Shown here piece by piece: positions 7,787-17,500 of a stretch of 22,722 nucleotides of DNA. Numbering within the stretch: position 1 is the first letter of the stretch; the number at the start of each line of letters is the position of its first letter. The notes under the pieces are model-generated. The model did not search any database. It was given only the letters and a program-made list of their open reading frames with translations, and had not been told where the DNA came from. Origin of the DNA: CAZYVD01 sp964651045 (lineage in GTDB: Bacteria; Zhuqueibacterota; QNDG01; DSAB01); contig CAZYVD010000043.1 of the NCBI GenBank assembly GCA_964651045.1, forward strand, positions 1 to 22,722, written 5' to 3'. A program made the position numbers and the translations under genes.

Positions 7787-9121
7787 TTACCTTTCCAATT
7801 TTCCCATTGCCTTTTGCAATCTTGCTATTGCCTTCTTATATTCATACATCGCCTGGATATGATCACTCTTTGCTCTTGCAACAGAAACCTGAGCATCTAT
7901 TAGTTCAAGCATTGTGCCTGATCCAAGACGATACTTTTCACTGTTGAGTCTCAGATCCTCCTGTGCAGCCTCTACAGCATCCTTTGTAACTTCAATCTTC
8001 TTTTTAGCCTGTTTGACTGCAAAATATGCCTGTTTTGTCTCGAGTGCAACATCTTTTTTTGCCTGTTCGAGTGCCTCCTGATTCGATCTGAGCATCAATT
8101 TTGCCTTGCTGAGTTGGGCAAATCTTGAAAAACCACTAAATATAGGAACAGAGAGCGAAATGCCAGCGTACCAAGTGTAATTCTCTTTAAGAACAGAGCT
8201 TATCTTACTAAAATCCTCGTTTGTCCAGCTGTAATCAAAATATGCGCTAAGCGATGGCAAATAAGTGCTTACTGCCATTCCAACTCCTGCCTTGGACGCC
8301 TGAATATCGAATCTTCTCTTGAAAAGTGCTGGATGAGATGTAAAGGCATTTTCAAGTGCATCCCTGTAGCTTATTTCTACTTCAGGAATATCCAGATTGT
8401 CGACAACTTCAATCTTGTGGTCAACATCAAAACCCAGAATATGGTTTAATGAAGCCCTTGCCACTGCAAGATTGTTCTGTGCCTCTATAAAGCTCGAACG
8501 ATCATTCTCAAGTTGCACTTTAGCCTTTAGCACATCAGACTTTGGTGCCTTGCCTACCTCAAACATCGCCTCTGCCCTTTTATAGGACTCCTCCGAGAAT
8601 AGAAGAGTCTCTTTTGCCACCTCTAACAGCTTCTCCGCTGCCAGCAGGTTGTAGTATCTCTCCTTTACAACATAGATTATATTCTGCTTTGTGTCCTCAA
8701 AATTGTACTCCGCACTCTTTTTCAAAGCCCTGCTCTGACGGTAATTAAAGATGTTGTATCCACCTTTTATTATTGACTGACTAACGGTGAGGCCTGTTCT
8801 GGAATAATAAGATATGTCCTTATCGGTCTTAATCGGTATCTCAAGACCAGTACCAGGATCTGTAAAGATTATTGATCGTGGGCCAGTAACGACATGAGTA
8901 TACCCCATGCTTGCCGAAATTTTAGGGAGAAAGTTAGAAAGAGCGATCGTCACATCCCTTCCAGCAATCTTAACTGTAAATTCCCCTCTTATTAGATCTG
9001 GATTATTTTCGAGTGCGATCTTAACACACTCATCCAGACTCAGTTTTCCCTGCTGCGCATGAGATACTGCAAAAAGTAAAAAAGAAAATAGAAGAATAAT
9101 TTTTAAAATGATTTTCTTCAT
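7787..9121 (-). CDS. TolC-family outer membrane efflux protein
   Basis: This 444-residue protein has a clear signal peptide: two lysines, a long hydrophobic run and a probable cut after SHA at residue 21. Two outer-membrane efflux (OEP) repeats follow, each with long helices rich in Ala, Lys, Gln and Glu, and the typical opening LSLDECVKIALENNPDL. TolC proteins trimerise into a channel with an outer-membrane barrel and a periplasmic helical tunnel that docks on adaptors such as the MacA-like protein encoded next. The longest frame starts at 9154 inside the upstream gene. ATG 9121 is chosen because AGGGG lies just ahead and the signal peptide begins exactly there. Spacing to the adaptor gene is 34 bases, consistent with one operon. 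Confidence 0.93.
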   Translation of the reverse strand: MKKIILKIILLFSFLLFAVSHAQQGKLSLDECVKIALENNPDLIRGEFTVKIAGRDVTIALSNFLPKISASMGYTHVVTGPRSIIFTDPGTGLEIPIKTDKDISYYSRTGLTVSQSIIKGGYNIFNYRQSRALKKSAEYNFEDTKQNIIYVVKERYYNLLAAEKLLEVAKETLLFSEESYKRAEAMFEVGKAPKSDVLKAKVQLENDRSSFIEAQNNLAVARASLNHILGFDVDHKIEVVDNLDIPEVEISYRDALENAFTSHPALFKRRFDIQASKAGVGMAVSTYLPSLSAYFDYSWTNEDFSKISSVLKENYTWYAGISLSVPIFSGFSRFAQLSKAKLMLRSNQEALEQAKKDVALETKQAYFAVKQAKKKIEVTKDAVEAAQEDLRLNSEKYRLGSGTMLELIDAQVSVARAKSDHIQAMYEYKKAIARLQKAMGKLER

Positions 9122-9143
9122 TATTTGACCCCTATCTTTCTTG

Positions 9144-9866
9144 TTAAGAACCAATACTGACGTTTAAAATCGATCCAAGTAAAATTGAAATAACAACCCA
9201 TATTCCCCACAGCGATAGTATCATTGTAGCAGCCTTCTTTGTAGAAAACTTAAATATAACAGAGACTCCGATTATCCAGACCGCCAGCTCCCATATCACA
9301 AATATATCAATCTTTGATAAAAGCCTATAAAGAATTGTCTTGTGCGCACCAAGCTCGGGCGTAGGCAGTAAAACCGCAAGACTCGTTGTCACCCCATTGA
9401 AAGTACCCTTACTGAGTGCTAGTAACATGATTATTGTTGTACCGACTAATCCGATCAATCCACTCCACGAAACAACAGAAAACATCCTCTTAAAATTTAC
9501 ATCTCCTCCCATAATGGTATTTCCACAGAAAAGGAATACTGCCGCTAGAACTGACCATGCTATGATCACACCTATTGGAACTGCCAAGACTCCTATATAT
9601 TTGAACGGGCCTTCCATCTGGCTTTGAATCGCATCTAACTGTTCTTGTGACAGATCTTTAGTTCTCATGATTGCCTGTCGGTCATGAATCTGAACATCCA
9701 GAGTAAAGTAGCTCAGTGCCATTGTTACTATTACAACAATGAGAAACGGTACAAGCCATGTCGGTCTTTTGTCTATGCTCTGAAATGTCTCACGTGGAGA
9801 GGTAAAAATACCTATTATTCTGCCTATTACTCCCATTTCGCCGTTTTTATTCTGGTTATTGTTCAT
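9144..9866 (-). CDS. YIP1-domain integral membrane protein
   Basis: This 240-residue protein has a short Asn-rich cytoplasmic N-terminus, then the segment IIGIFTSPRETFQSIDKRPTW, typical of bacterial YIP1-domain (PF04893) proteins. About five hydrophobic helices follow (near residues 42-60, 93-117, 127-150, 185-207 and 212-235). The molecular function of the bacterial family is not established. It is first in the exporter operon, 22 bases before the TolC-like gene, with a strong SD (GGGAGGG). The association with the MacAB-TolC-like genes implies a helper role in the envelope, but that is inference from position only. Confidence 0.82.
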   Translation of the reverse strand: MNNNQNKNGEMGVIGRIIGIFTSPRETFQSIDKRPTWLVPFLIVVIVTMALSYFTLDVQIHDRQAIMRTKDLSQEQLDAIQSQMEGPFKYIGVLAVPIGVIIAWSVLAAVFLFCGNTIMGGDVNFKRMFSVVSWSGLIGLVGTTIIMLLALSKGTFNGVTTSLAVLLPTPELGAHKTILYRLLSKIDIFVIWELAVWIIGVSVIFKFSTKKAATMILSLWGIWVVISILLGSILNVSIGS

Positions 9867-9960
9867 GATGCCCTCCCTGTCTCTAAAATCAACATTTTTA
9901 TATAACGAATGAGTTTATAAATTGTTTCTCTTTTTTTTATCTATCAGCAAAATCTCGACT
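9867..9960 (-). promoter_or_regulatory. AT-rich leader, likely promoter region of the exporter operon
   Basis: This 94-base gap is the widest within the low half of the gene array and precedes the exporter operon. On the minus strand it contains AT-rich candidates (TTATAAAC and GTTATATAAAA) but no convincing -35 partner at 16-18 bases. A promoter here is inferred from the gap and composition, not from a clear motif. Confidence 0.3.
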
Positions 9961-11385
9961 CTAGTGGTCGATTAAATCGTTTAAAATATCGTCTTTTATT
10001 TTTAATAGATATTTATGTGCAGCATCATATTCATTGGGTATATCCCCATCCAGTATGGCCTCCTCAATCATCTTTTTAATCTTCCCTACAAGTGGCCCAG
10101 GCCCAATCCCGCATATTCTCATGATCTCATCTCCCCTTACAGGTGACTGAAACTGCCGCATCCTGTCTTTTTCCTCAACCTCTTCTATTCTCCTTGCTAC
10201 TCTTTCAAAGTTTTTCAAATGGTTTTTTACCCTTTTTGGATTTCCTGATGTTATATCTGCCCTGCACAGCTTTAACAGATCATCGATCTCATCACCCGCC
10301 TGAACTATTAGGCGTCTTATTGCAGAATCGGTCACCTCTTCACCGATCAGATTAATAGGCCTCATATGAAGACGAGTCAACTTCTCACTATATATAAAGT
10401 ACTCTTTCGGAAGTCTTAATCTTGAGCATATTCTCTTCAACATCCTGGCACCTACAACCTCATGACCATGAAATGTCCAACCAGCTCCCTCGACAAAACG
10501 CTTCACTCTTGGTTTTCCAATATCATGAACAAGTGCTGTAAAAATCAGCATAGGATTATCTGTAACATTTGCTACATTATCAACAACCTTCAGAGTGTGC
10601 TCAAAAACATCCTTGTGGTGATATTCATCTTTCTGCTCAACACCCGACATTGCAGCCAGTTCAGGGAAAACTACCTCCAGTACGGATGTCTGCTGTAATA
10701 CACGAAGACCTATAGAGGGTTTTGAATGAGAGAGAATCTTTAAAATCTCATCTGTGATTCTCTCCTGTGAAACTATCCGAAGCCTGTCTTTAGACTTTTT
10801 CATTGCCTCTAATGTTTCAGGATCGATATCGAATTGAAGCTGACTTGCAAACCTTGCGGCTCTCATTATCCGAAGTGGATCATCAGAAAATGTCTCTTCC
10901 GGATCCAGAACAGTCCTGATTATACCCTTCTTTATATCAGATATTCCATTAAAAAAGTCTATAACCTCTCCAAATCTATTTCTATTAATGTTTACTGCCA
11001 GTGTGTTTATGGTAAAATCTCTTCTTAAGAGATCCTCTTTTAGTGTGCTCGGCACTACATCTGGTTTTCGTGAGTCCTCCCTATAACTTTCTTTTCTGGC
11101 AGTAACAAACTCCAGCCGTCTATCTCCAACTACAAAAGAAGCTGTGCCAAATTTGGGATACACTACAAAACCTCTTCCTCGCAATTTCTCTTTGACCATT
11201 TCTGAAAACCTTATACTATCGCCCACAACTACAAAATCGATCTCTTTCGATTTGTTTCCCATTACCTGATCCCTTACATAACCTCCAACTGCATATATAT
11301 CGACCCTGTTTTTATCGGCCAATTCTCCAATCTTTTTGAGAATCTCTCTATCTTCTGTACTGAATATCTTCAATTTTTTATACAT
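9961..11385 (-). CDS. CCA tRNA nucleotidyltransferase / poly(A) polymerase family protein with HD domain
   Basis: This 474-residue class II nucleotidyltransferase would add or repair the 3' CCA of tRNAs, or less likely polyadenylate RNA. Seen motifs are VGGYVRD (33-39), the metal-binding KEIDFVV (47-53), RRDFTIN (121-127), the segment ETFSDDPLRIMRAARFA with RIVSQERITDE (the base-recognition neck region), and an HD phosphohydrolase-like domain with FEHTL (His263) and LVHDIGKP (His287-Asp288). The usual catalytic DxD is here E48-I-D50, a conservative change. No SD is visible before ATG 11385. The gene sits 39 bases after the epimerase gene and 94 before the exporter operon, so its transcription unit is unclear. 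Confidence 0.88.
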   Translation of the reverse strand: MYKKLKIFSTEDREILKKIGELADKNRVDIYAVGGYVRDQVMGNKSKEIDFVVVGDSIRFSEMVKEKLRGRGFVVYPKFGTASFVVGDRRLEFVTARKESYREDSRKPDVVPSTLKEDLLRRDFTINTLAVNINRNRFGEVIDFFNGISDIKKGIIRTVLDPEETFSDDPLRIMRAARFASQLQFDIDPETLEAMKKSKDRLRIVSQERITDEILKILSHSKPSIGLRVLQQTSVLEVVFPELAAMSGVEQKDEYHHKDVFEHTLKVVDNVANVTDNPMLIFTALVHDIGKPRVKRFVEGAGWTFHGHEVVGARMLKRICSRLRLPKEYFIYSEKLTRLHMRPINLIGEEVTDSAIRRLIVQAGDEIDDLLKLCRADITSGNPKRVKNHLKNFERVARRIEEVEEKDRMRQFQSPVRGDEIMRICGIGPGPLVGKIKKMIEEAILDGDIPNEYDAAHKYLLKIKDDILNDLIDH

Positions 11386-11424
11386 AGATTAAACACTAAA
11401 TAATCCAAAAACATTCAAAAAATA

Positions 11425-12420
11425 TTACTCCTCACCCCTTACAACCTTTCGGTACCACTCTGCAGTCTTCTGAATGGCTTCATCCATCCCTATTTTCGGT
11501 TCATATCCAAGTTCACGTTTTGCCTTATCTATACTGAAATGGAAATTGTTACTCAAATGGGCAACTATATATCTTGTTATAAGGGGGCGCGACCTGAGAT
11601 TAAACATCTTATGAATTGTTTCTAGAATATATGCAATGCTGTAGGCCAGAGAAGGAGGTACAGAAAATCTTGGCCTCGGAACCTCAAGTGCATCCGTGAG
11701 TTTTTCGAAATACTGGCGCCACGTAAGTTTAACTCCATCTGTAATAATATATGCCTCACCCGCTGCCTGTTTTTTTGTTCCAGCCAGAATGATTCCATCT
11801 GCAAGATTCTCAACATATGAAAATGCTCCAAGTTTTTCTCCTCCGCCAATATAGCAAACCGTTCCCCTTTCGAGCATACCTGCCATCTTAAGCAGTGCGA
11901 CCCTGTCTCCAGGACCAAAAACGTCTCCTGGCCTCACAATAGACACCTCTATTTTCCCCTCTTTATGAAAACTCATCACAAGCTGCTCCGCCTCTCGTTT
12001 TGTCTGACAGTACGGAAATGGTGTAGGAAGCTGTGGTGAATCTTCATTCATATCCTCTTGATCTATAAAACTGTGAACAACAACAGAACTAACAAATACA
12101 AACCGTCTTACTCCGGCTTTGACCGAAGCCTCAATCAGATTTCTGGTTCCTTCTACATTGACCCTGCGGAAATAATCGAGGGCCCCCCAATCTGTTACTG
12201 CAGCAGCAACATGATAGACTATATCGATGCCTCTGGTAGCATATATCAATGATTCAGGATCATCCAGTGACCCAACTACTTTCTGGATTTCTATGCCCTT
12301 TAATAAAGACAGATCACTTGTCTTCCTCACCATTCCCACAACATCATCACCATGTTCTATCAGTTTTCGACAAAGAACAGAACCAACAAAACCATTAGCG
12401 CCTGTCACCAATACCCTCAT
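11425..12420 (-). CDS. NAD-dependent epimerase/dehydratase (extended SDR)
   Basis: This 331-residue Rossmann-fold oxidoreductase has the nucleotide motif TGANGFVG (6-13), with Gly7, Gly10 and Gly13. It also has VYHVAA (68-73), the NVEGTRNLIEA helix, SS at 111-112, and catalytic Tyr137-xxx-Lys141 (YCQTK). RPGDVFGPGD (163-172) is typical of the extended SDR group that includes nucleotide-sugar epimerases and 3-beta-hydroxysteroid dehydrogenase-like enzymes. The substrate cannot be told. ATG 12420 is preferred because AAAGGA is six bases upstream. The alternative ATG at 12435 would overlap the preceding stop as ATGA but has no SD. Its position after the CPBP gene suggests co-transcription. Confidence 0.88.
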   Translation of the reverse strand: MRVLVTGANGFVGSVLCRKLIEHGDDVVGMVRKTSDLSLLKGIEIQKVVGSLDDPESLIYATRGIDIVYHVAAAVTDWGALDYFRRVNVEGTRNLIEASVKAGVRRFVFVSSVVVHSFIDQEDMNEDSPQLPTPFPYCQTKREAEQLVMSFHKEGKIEVSIVRPGDVFGPGDRVALLKMAGMLERGTVCYIGGGEKLGAFSYVENLADGIILAGTKKQAAGEAYIITDGVKLTWRQYFEKLTDALEVPRPRFSVPPSLAYSIAYILETIHKMFNLRSRPLITRYIVAHLSNNFHFSIDKAKRELGYEPKIGMDEAIQKTAEWYRKVVRGEE

Positions 12421-12431
12421 GATAAATCCTT

Positions 12432-13133
12432 TCATACGATTCTGATTATCATAAATATATTTGTTGCAATGCCGATTGTGCTGTGGAGAATAAATGGATA
12501 TAAAATTGATCGGGTTCGAATGGCCAGGTATCCAAATACGACTCCGGCCACAACTGCACCTAAAGTTTCTCCTATCGGCTTTCCAATATGTATCAGAGTA
12601 GATGGAATAGTTTGTATTAAAATAGAAGCAAGAGGGCCAAACTTTTTTTCAAGTCCAAAAAGCATGAACCCCCTGAAGAAAAATTCCCAGCCTATGTAAT
12701 ATACCAAATAGATGAGTTGAATGATGATTATCAAATCGATATGACCTACCGCGCTCCTTGACTGTGGATACTCAATCTGCATTGCTGAATCAAAAGAGCC
12801 GATATAGGCAAAAAGAATCATTATGGGGATCCCTGCGAGCAGGAATTTAAACCCATATCTTTTTTCCCCGAATCTAAATCCAAGATCGCGCACTCTCCAT
12901 CTAAAAAACAACCGTGCACACAATATGGGGATAACAAACATTACAATAAATGCTGATAGGTACTCATAAATCGTTGAATAGAAGTCTTGATTCCACATAT
13001 GACTGAATCCAGGGAAAAAAGAAGCGAAACTATCCTGTTTGCCGTAGTATACCCAGAGAGTGAGCAAAACAGGAGTAACCAGTAAAATCCAGCATTCCCT
13101 GCCCCACTCTTTGATCAGAGTTCTATGGTTCAT
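12432..13133 (-). CDS. CPBP-family intramembrane protein (CAAX protease-like)
   Basis: This 233-residue polytopic protein has about six hydrophobic segments. The family's first motif EExxxR appears as W149-E150-F-F-F-R154-G, so the first glutamate is replaced by Trp. The second motif histidine is His182 (STLIHIG), and a late His217 (PFILHSTIG) matches the third motif without the usual Asn. Active CPBP enzymes such as Rce1 use the first Glu, so this copy may be catalytically altered or belong to a non-proteolytic branch. An SD (AAGGAG) is ten bases before the ATG. It lies 26 bases after the MFS gene, and its stop is within 12 bases of the epimerase start, so the three are probably one transcript. 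Confidence 0.82.
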   Translation of the reverse strand: MNHRTLIKEWGRECWILLVTPVLLTLWVYYGKQDSFASFFPGFSHMWNQDFYSTIYEYLSAFIVMFVIPILCARLFFRWRVRDLGFRFGEKRYGFKFLLAGIPIMILFAYIGSFDSAMQIEYPQSRSAVGHIDLIIIIQLIYLVYYIGWEFFFRGFMLFGLEKKFGPLASILIQTIPSTLIHIGKPIGETLGAVVAGVVFGYLAIRTRSILYPFILHSTIGIATNIFMIIRIV

Positions 13134-13159
13134 AAATATAATACTCCTTGTTGTTTTGA

Positions 13160-14473
13160 TCAGGGCCTCTCCAACACATTATCACCGCTCTTTTTATCTG
13201 AACGTTTTAAAAGTATTGCAAACATAAATCCAATAAGGCCAAGTACTGCGAACATTATTTGACTCGCAGTGTAATTTCCTGATATATCCCTCAACTTGCC
13301 ATTAAGCCACGGGAATAGCCCAAGCCCAATATTCTGCAGCATTGTCATCAGTCCGAATGCAGTTCCAACTCTTTTCTTTGAAACGATTAGGGGAACCGAA
13401 GGCCACATCGCTGCAGGCACGAGTACAAATGAAGCTCCTAGAACAATCATACAGATTATGGGATTAATATAGGTAATGCCCATGAGCAGATGTGCGGGAA
13501 TCATCATTAAAGATCCGATGATCATCAGAGTTGCACGCTTTCCGATTCTATCAACAAGCCTTCCTGCAAAGGGAGCAAATACCATAGAGGCAAATACTAT
13601 CAATCCTGTTATACCTGGAGCCGTTGAAAACATATGAATTATGTTTGAAAATACCTGATAGAAAAAGCCTCCCTCTCCTCCTGCCTCAAGCGGTATACCC
13701 CATTTATCATGGAAAAAATCTGCTGCAAGGTGTTGAAAAGGAAAAATCGCACCGTAGAATGTGAAGCATAAAAATGTTACATACCAGAATGAAGGAGAAA
13801 ATTTCGTTATCTCCGAGAGTACGATCTTCTCCTCTACTTCCCCCTCCTTGAGTTCGAGAACATGCTCTCCCCTCTTATCCATTACACAATATATAATATT
13901 GCATAATAAAGAAAATACACAAAATATTACTCCTGCCCACAATGCATAGGAGTACCGCCCAAAAAAATCAGCGATCAATGCCTCGGTGTTGTAACTGAAG
14001 AGAGAACCGAGTCTGCTGACCGTCAGTGCAATTCCAAATGCAAGTGCAAGCTCCTTTCCCTTAAACCATCTGGCAATTATTGAACTCTGTGCAATTATCA
14101 GAGTCTCTGATCCTGCTCCAAAGAAAAACATTCCAATATAGAGGATCCATATATTTGGCGATAGAGCGATTATTATGGCTCCAAAAACAATAAAAGATGA
14201 AAAAAGAAGGCTGGACTTACGTGTTCCAATTCTGTCGATGAGAATTCCGCCTATAAGCAGGCACATGACTGCAGCAACAGAGTATATCGTTTTTGTTGCA
14301 CCAAATGCTGCTCTCGAAACATCAAACGACTTGATAAGAATAGGAGCAATGGCCGACAGTCCATCATAAGCAAAATAGGTACCATAAGTCATTAGACTTA
14401 TAAACAAAAGGATTGTAAATCTGTACAAACGGGTAGACGGATGAAACCTTTCATTTCCTATTTGATAGTTCAT
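13160..14473 (-). CDS. Major facilitator superfamily transporter
   Basis: This 437-residue protein has about twelve membrane segments in two halves of six. The loop motif between helices 2 and 3 is GGILIDRIGTRKS, and its counterpart in the second half is FAGRLVDRIGKRAT. Both are versions of the MFS signature GxLxDRxGxR. The N-terminus is cytoplasmic, and a longer charged loop (DKRGEHVLELKEGEVEEK, near residue 205-225) joins the two halves. The substrate is not evident; the general look is of an anion or metabolite symporter. ATG 14473 follows GAGGGG closely. The longer frame from 14485 would place its start on that ribosome site and is rejected. Confidence 0.88.
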   Translation of the reverse strand: MNYQIGNERFHPSTRLYRFTILLFISLMTYGTYFAYDGLSAIAPILIKSFDVSRAAFGATKTIYSVAAVMCLLIGGILIDRIGTRKSSLLFSSFIVFGAIIIALSPNIWILYIGMFFFGAGSETLIIAQSSIIARWFKGKELALAFGIALTVSRLGSLFSYNTEALIADFFGRYSYALWAGVIFCVFSLLCNIIYCVMDKRGEHVLELKEGEVEEKIVLSEITKFSPSFWYVTFLCFTFYGAIFPFQHLAADFFHDKWGIPLEAGGEGGFFYQVFSNIIHMFSTAPGITGLIVFASMVFAPFAGRLVDRIGKRATLMIIGSLMMIPAHLLMGITYINPIICMIVLGASFVLVPAAMWPSVPLIVSKKRVGTAFGLMTMLQNIGLGLFPWLNGKLRDISGNYTASQIMFAVLGLIGFMFAILLKRSDKKSGDNVLERP

Positions 14474-14556
14474 TTTTCCCCTCATCGATATTTATATTTT
14501 GAATAATTTATGTAAAAGAAAGGTATTGAGCAAGTTTTACTTTACAATTATTACAA

Positions 14557-17500
14557 TTAATCCTGGAGTGCACATATACTGAGTGGATTGTTCTGAAGTG
14601 TGCGAATTGCCTGAACCGCTGCCCATGCAGCAGAAAGAGTTGTAAGGCATGGTACTTGATGAATCATTGCAACTCTACCAATGCTGTACTCATCGATTCT
14701 GGACACTTTTCCGAGTGGCGTGTTTATAACGAGTTGTACCTCTCCATTGATTATTAGATCGAGCACATTTGGCCTTCCCTCTGCAACTTTGAGTATATGG
14801 TGTGCTGGTATACACGCCCTGCGTAAGGCCCGAAACGTTCCCTCTGTTGCAAAAATTCCAAAACCAAGTTCGTAGAGCTGTCTTGCAATTGCAATAACTG
14901 AACCCTTGTCATTATCATTTACACTGATGAATACATTCCCTCTCTCTGGAAGGTTGTAGCCTGCAGCAAACTGAGCCTTTGCAAATGCCGCCCCAAAAGT
15001 TTTATCTATCCCCATTACCTCTCCAGTAGAGCGCATCTCAGGCCCCAGATAGGTAGCAACATTGGGAAACTTTAAAAAGGGGAAAACAGGAGCCTTTACT
15101 GCAATATTTGTTTTATCCTTTTCTTTTGAGACAGGTATCTCATCCAATCTCTTGCCTGTGATAACAAGGGCAGCAACCTTGGCCCATGGTATGGCTGTTG
15201 CCTTACTTACAAAGGGAACTGTTCTTGAGGCTCGCGGATTTACCTCCAAAACATATATTACACCATCTCTCAGTGCAAACTGGACATTTATGAGCCCTCT
15301 AACATTTAAAATCCTTGCAAGCAATTTTGTTTGTTCTACAATTTTTTCCCGATCTTCTTCACCAAGCATAAATGGTGGAAGCACACAGCAGCTGTCACCA
15401 GAATGAATTCCTGCCTCTTCTATATGCTGCATGATACCGCATATTACAGTCTTACTGCCGTCGCTAACTGCATCAACATCAAATTCAAATGCATCCTCAA
15501 GAAACTTATCTATCAGCACTGGATGGTCCGGCGAAACCCTGACCGCACCACTCATGTAGGAATCCAACGAATCTTCATCATAAACTATTTCCATACCGCG
15601 GCCACCAAGTACATATGATGGCCTTATTAATACAGGATATCCAATCTTTTCTGCAACCTTCTTTGCTTCCTCAGAATTAAAGGCAGTACCCCACTCAGGC
15701 TGTCGTATGGACGTGTCTTTTATCAATCGTCCAAATCTCTCTCTGTCCTCTGCCAGATCAATAGATTCAGGAGAAGTTCCAAGAATTGGAACACCTCCCT
15801 TTTCCAGGGCTCTGGCCAGCTTCAATGGAGTTTGCCCTCCAAACTGAATAATGACACCATCTGGCTTCTCAAAATCGATGACATGAAGAACATCCTCAAG
15901 TGTCAGGGGTTCAAAATAAAGCTTATCTGCAGTATCATAATCTGTAGATACTGTTTCTGGATTGTTGTTTATCAGTATGGTTTCAAAACCCTCCTCCCTG
16001 AGTGCAACAGCAGCATGAACGCAGCAGTAATCAAACTCTATCCCCTGGCCAATCCTATTTGGACCACTTCCCAGTATCACTATTTTTTTTCTTTTTGTTC
16101 TGCTGGACTCATTCTCCTCTTCATATGTTCCATAAAAGTAAGATGTCTCAGATGGAAACTCGGAGGCACATGTATCTACAGTTTTATATACCGGACAGAT
16201 GGCCTCCTTCTTTCTCATATTACGAATGCTTTCCTCATCCATTTTAGTAAGAGCGGATATTCTCCGGTCAGACATTCCGATTCTTTTTGCTTGTAATAAC
16301 TGCTCTCTATTTCGTAATCCCTCTCTCCTCAGCCTCTCCTCTAAAAAAATAATCTCATTGATCTGTGTGAGAAACCATGGATCGATACCTGTTAATCTGT
16401 AAATCTTCTCTACATCAATTCCCTTTCGCAGACATTCGCTTATATAAAATATTCTGTTTGGAGAAGGCCTTCTTATATCTTCTATTAGCTTGTTTTTGCT
16501 TATTTGTCTGAACGAAAAATCAATACCAAAACAATCTATTTCCAGTGATCTCAGTCCCTTGTGCAGCGCCTCCTTAAAAGTTCTTCCAATGGCCATAACC
16601 TCACCTACTGATTTCATCTGTGTTCCAAGAATCGGTTCTGTTTGTGGGAACTTTTCAAAATTCCATCTTGGTATCTTTACAACTACATAATCCAGTGTTG
16701 GTTCAAATGAAGCAGGTGTTGTTCCTGTTATATCATTGGGAATCTCATCCAGTGTGAGTCCAACGGCAAGCTGGGCTGCAATTTTGGCGATTGGAAAACC
16801 TGTTGCCTTTGAGGCCAGTGCAGAACTTCTTGATACACGGGGATTCATCTCGATCACCACCATATCTCCATTTTCTGGATTAACTGCAAATTGAATATTT
16901 GAACCGCCGGTTTCAACTCCAATCTCTCTGATGATCGCCTTTGCCGCATCTCTCATTCGCTGGTATTCTCTGTCTGTCAGAGTCTGCACTGGTGCTACGG
17001 TAATACTATCACCCGTATGAATCCCCATTGGATCAACATTCTCAATAGAACAGATTATAACAACATTGTCTTTTATGTCTCTCATGACCTCCAGTTCATA
17101 TTCCTTCCAGCCAATAACAGACTCTTCAATCAAAACTTCATTAATGGGACTGTGTTTTAAACCCCACTTTATCTGTTCTTCATATTCAATTATATTGTAG
17201 GCTATGCTTCCTCCCATACCGCCGAGAGTATAGGCGGGTCGGATTATTAATGGAAATCCAATTTCAGATGCAATTCTCTTTGCTTCATCAAGGCTTTTTG
17301 CAAAGCTGCCGCGCGGCACCGAAAGACCAATCCTTTCGACAGATTTTTTGAAAAACTCCCGATCCTCAGCTTTCTGTATTGCCCATAATTTTGCACCGAT
17401 CAGCTCAACACCAAATCTGTCCAGAATGCCCTTTTCTGCAAGCTTTACTGTTACATTCAGACTCGTCTGTCCTCCCATAGTGGGGAGAAGAGCATCGGGA

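Noticed and set aside
9955..9971. Small TCGAC/GTCGA hairpin over the stop of the CCA-enzyme gene
   Set aside because: A 5-bp stem with a 7-base loop and only four T afterwards is too weak for a terminator.
14542..14559. Tandem TTACAATTA duplication at the end of carB
   Set aside because: Only two 9-base units in AT-rich DNA at the stop codon; no hairpin or T-tract, so no function is supported.
15832..16296. Plus-strand 154-codon frame
   Set aside because: Antisense to the well-conserved carB coding sequence and has no family features.
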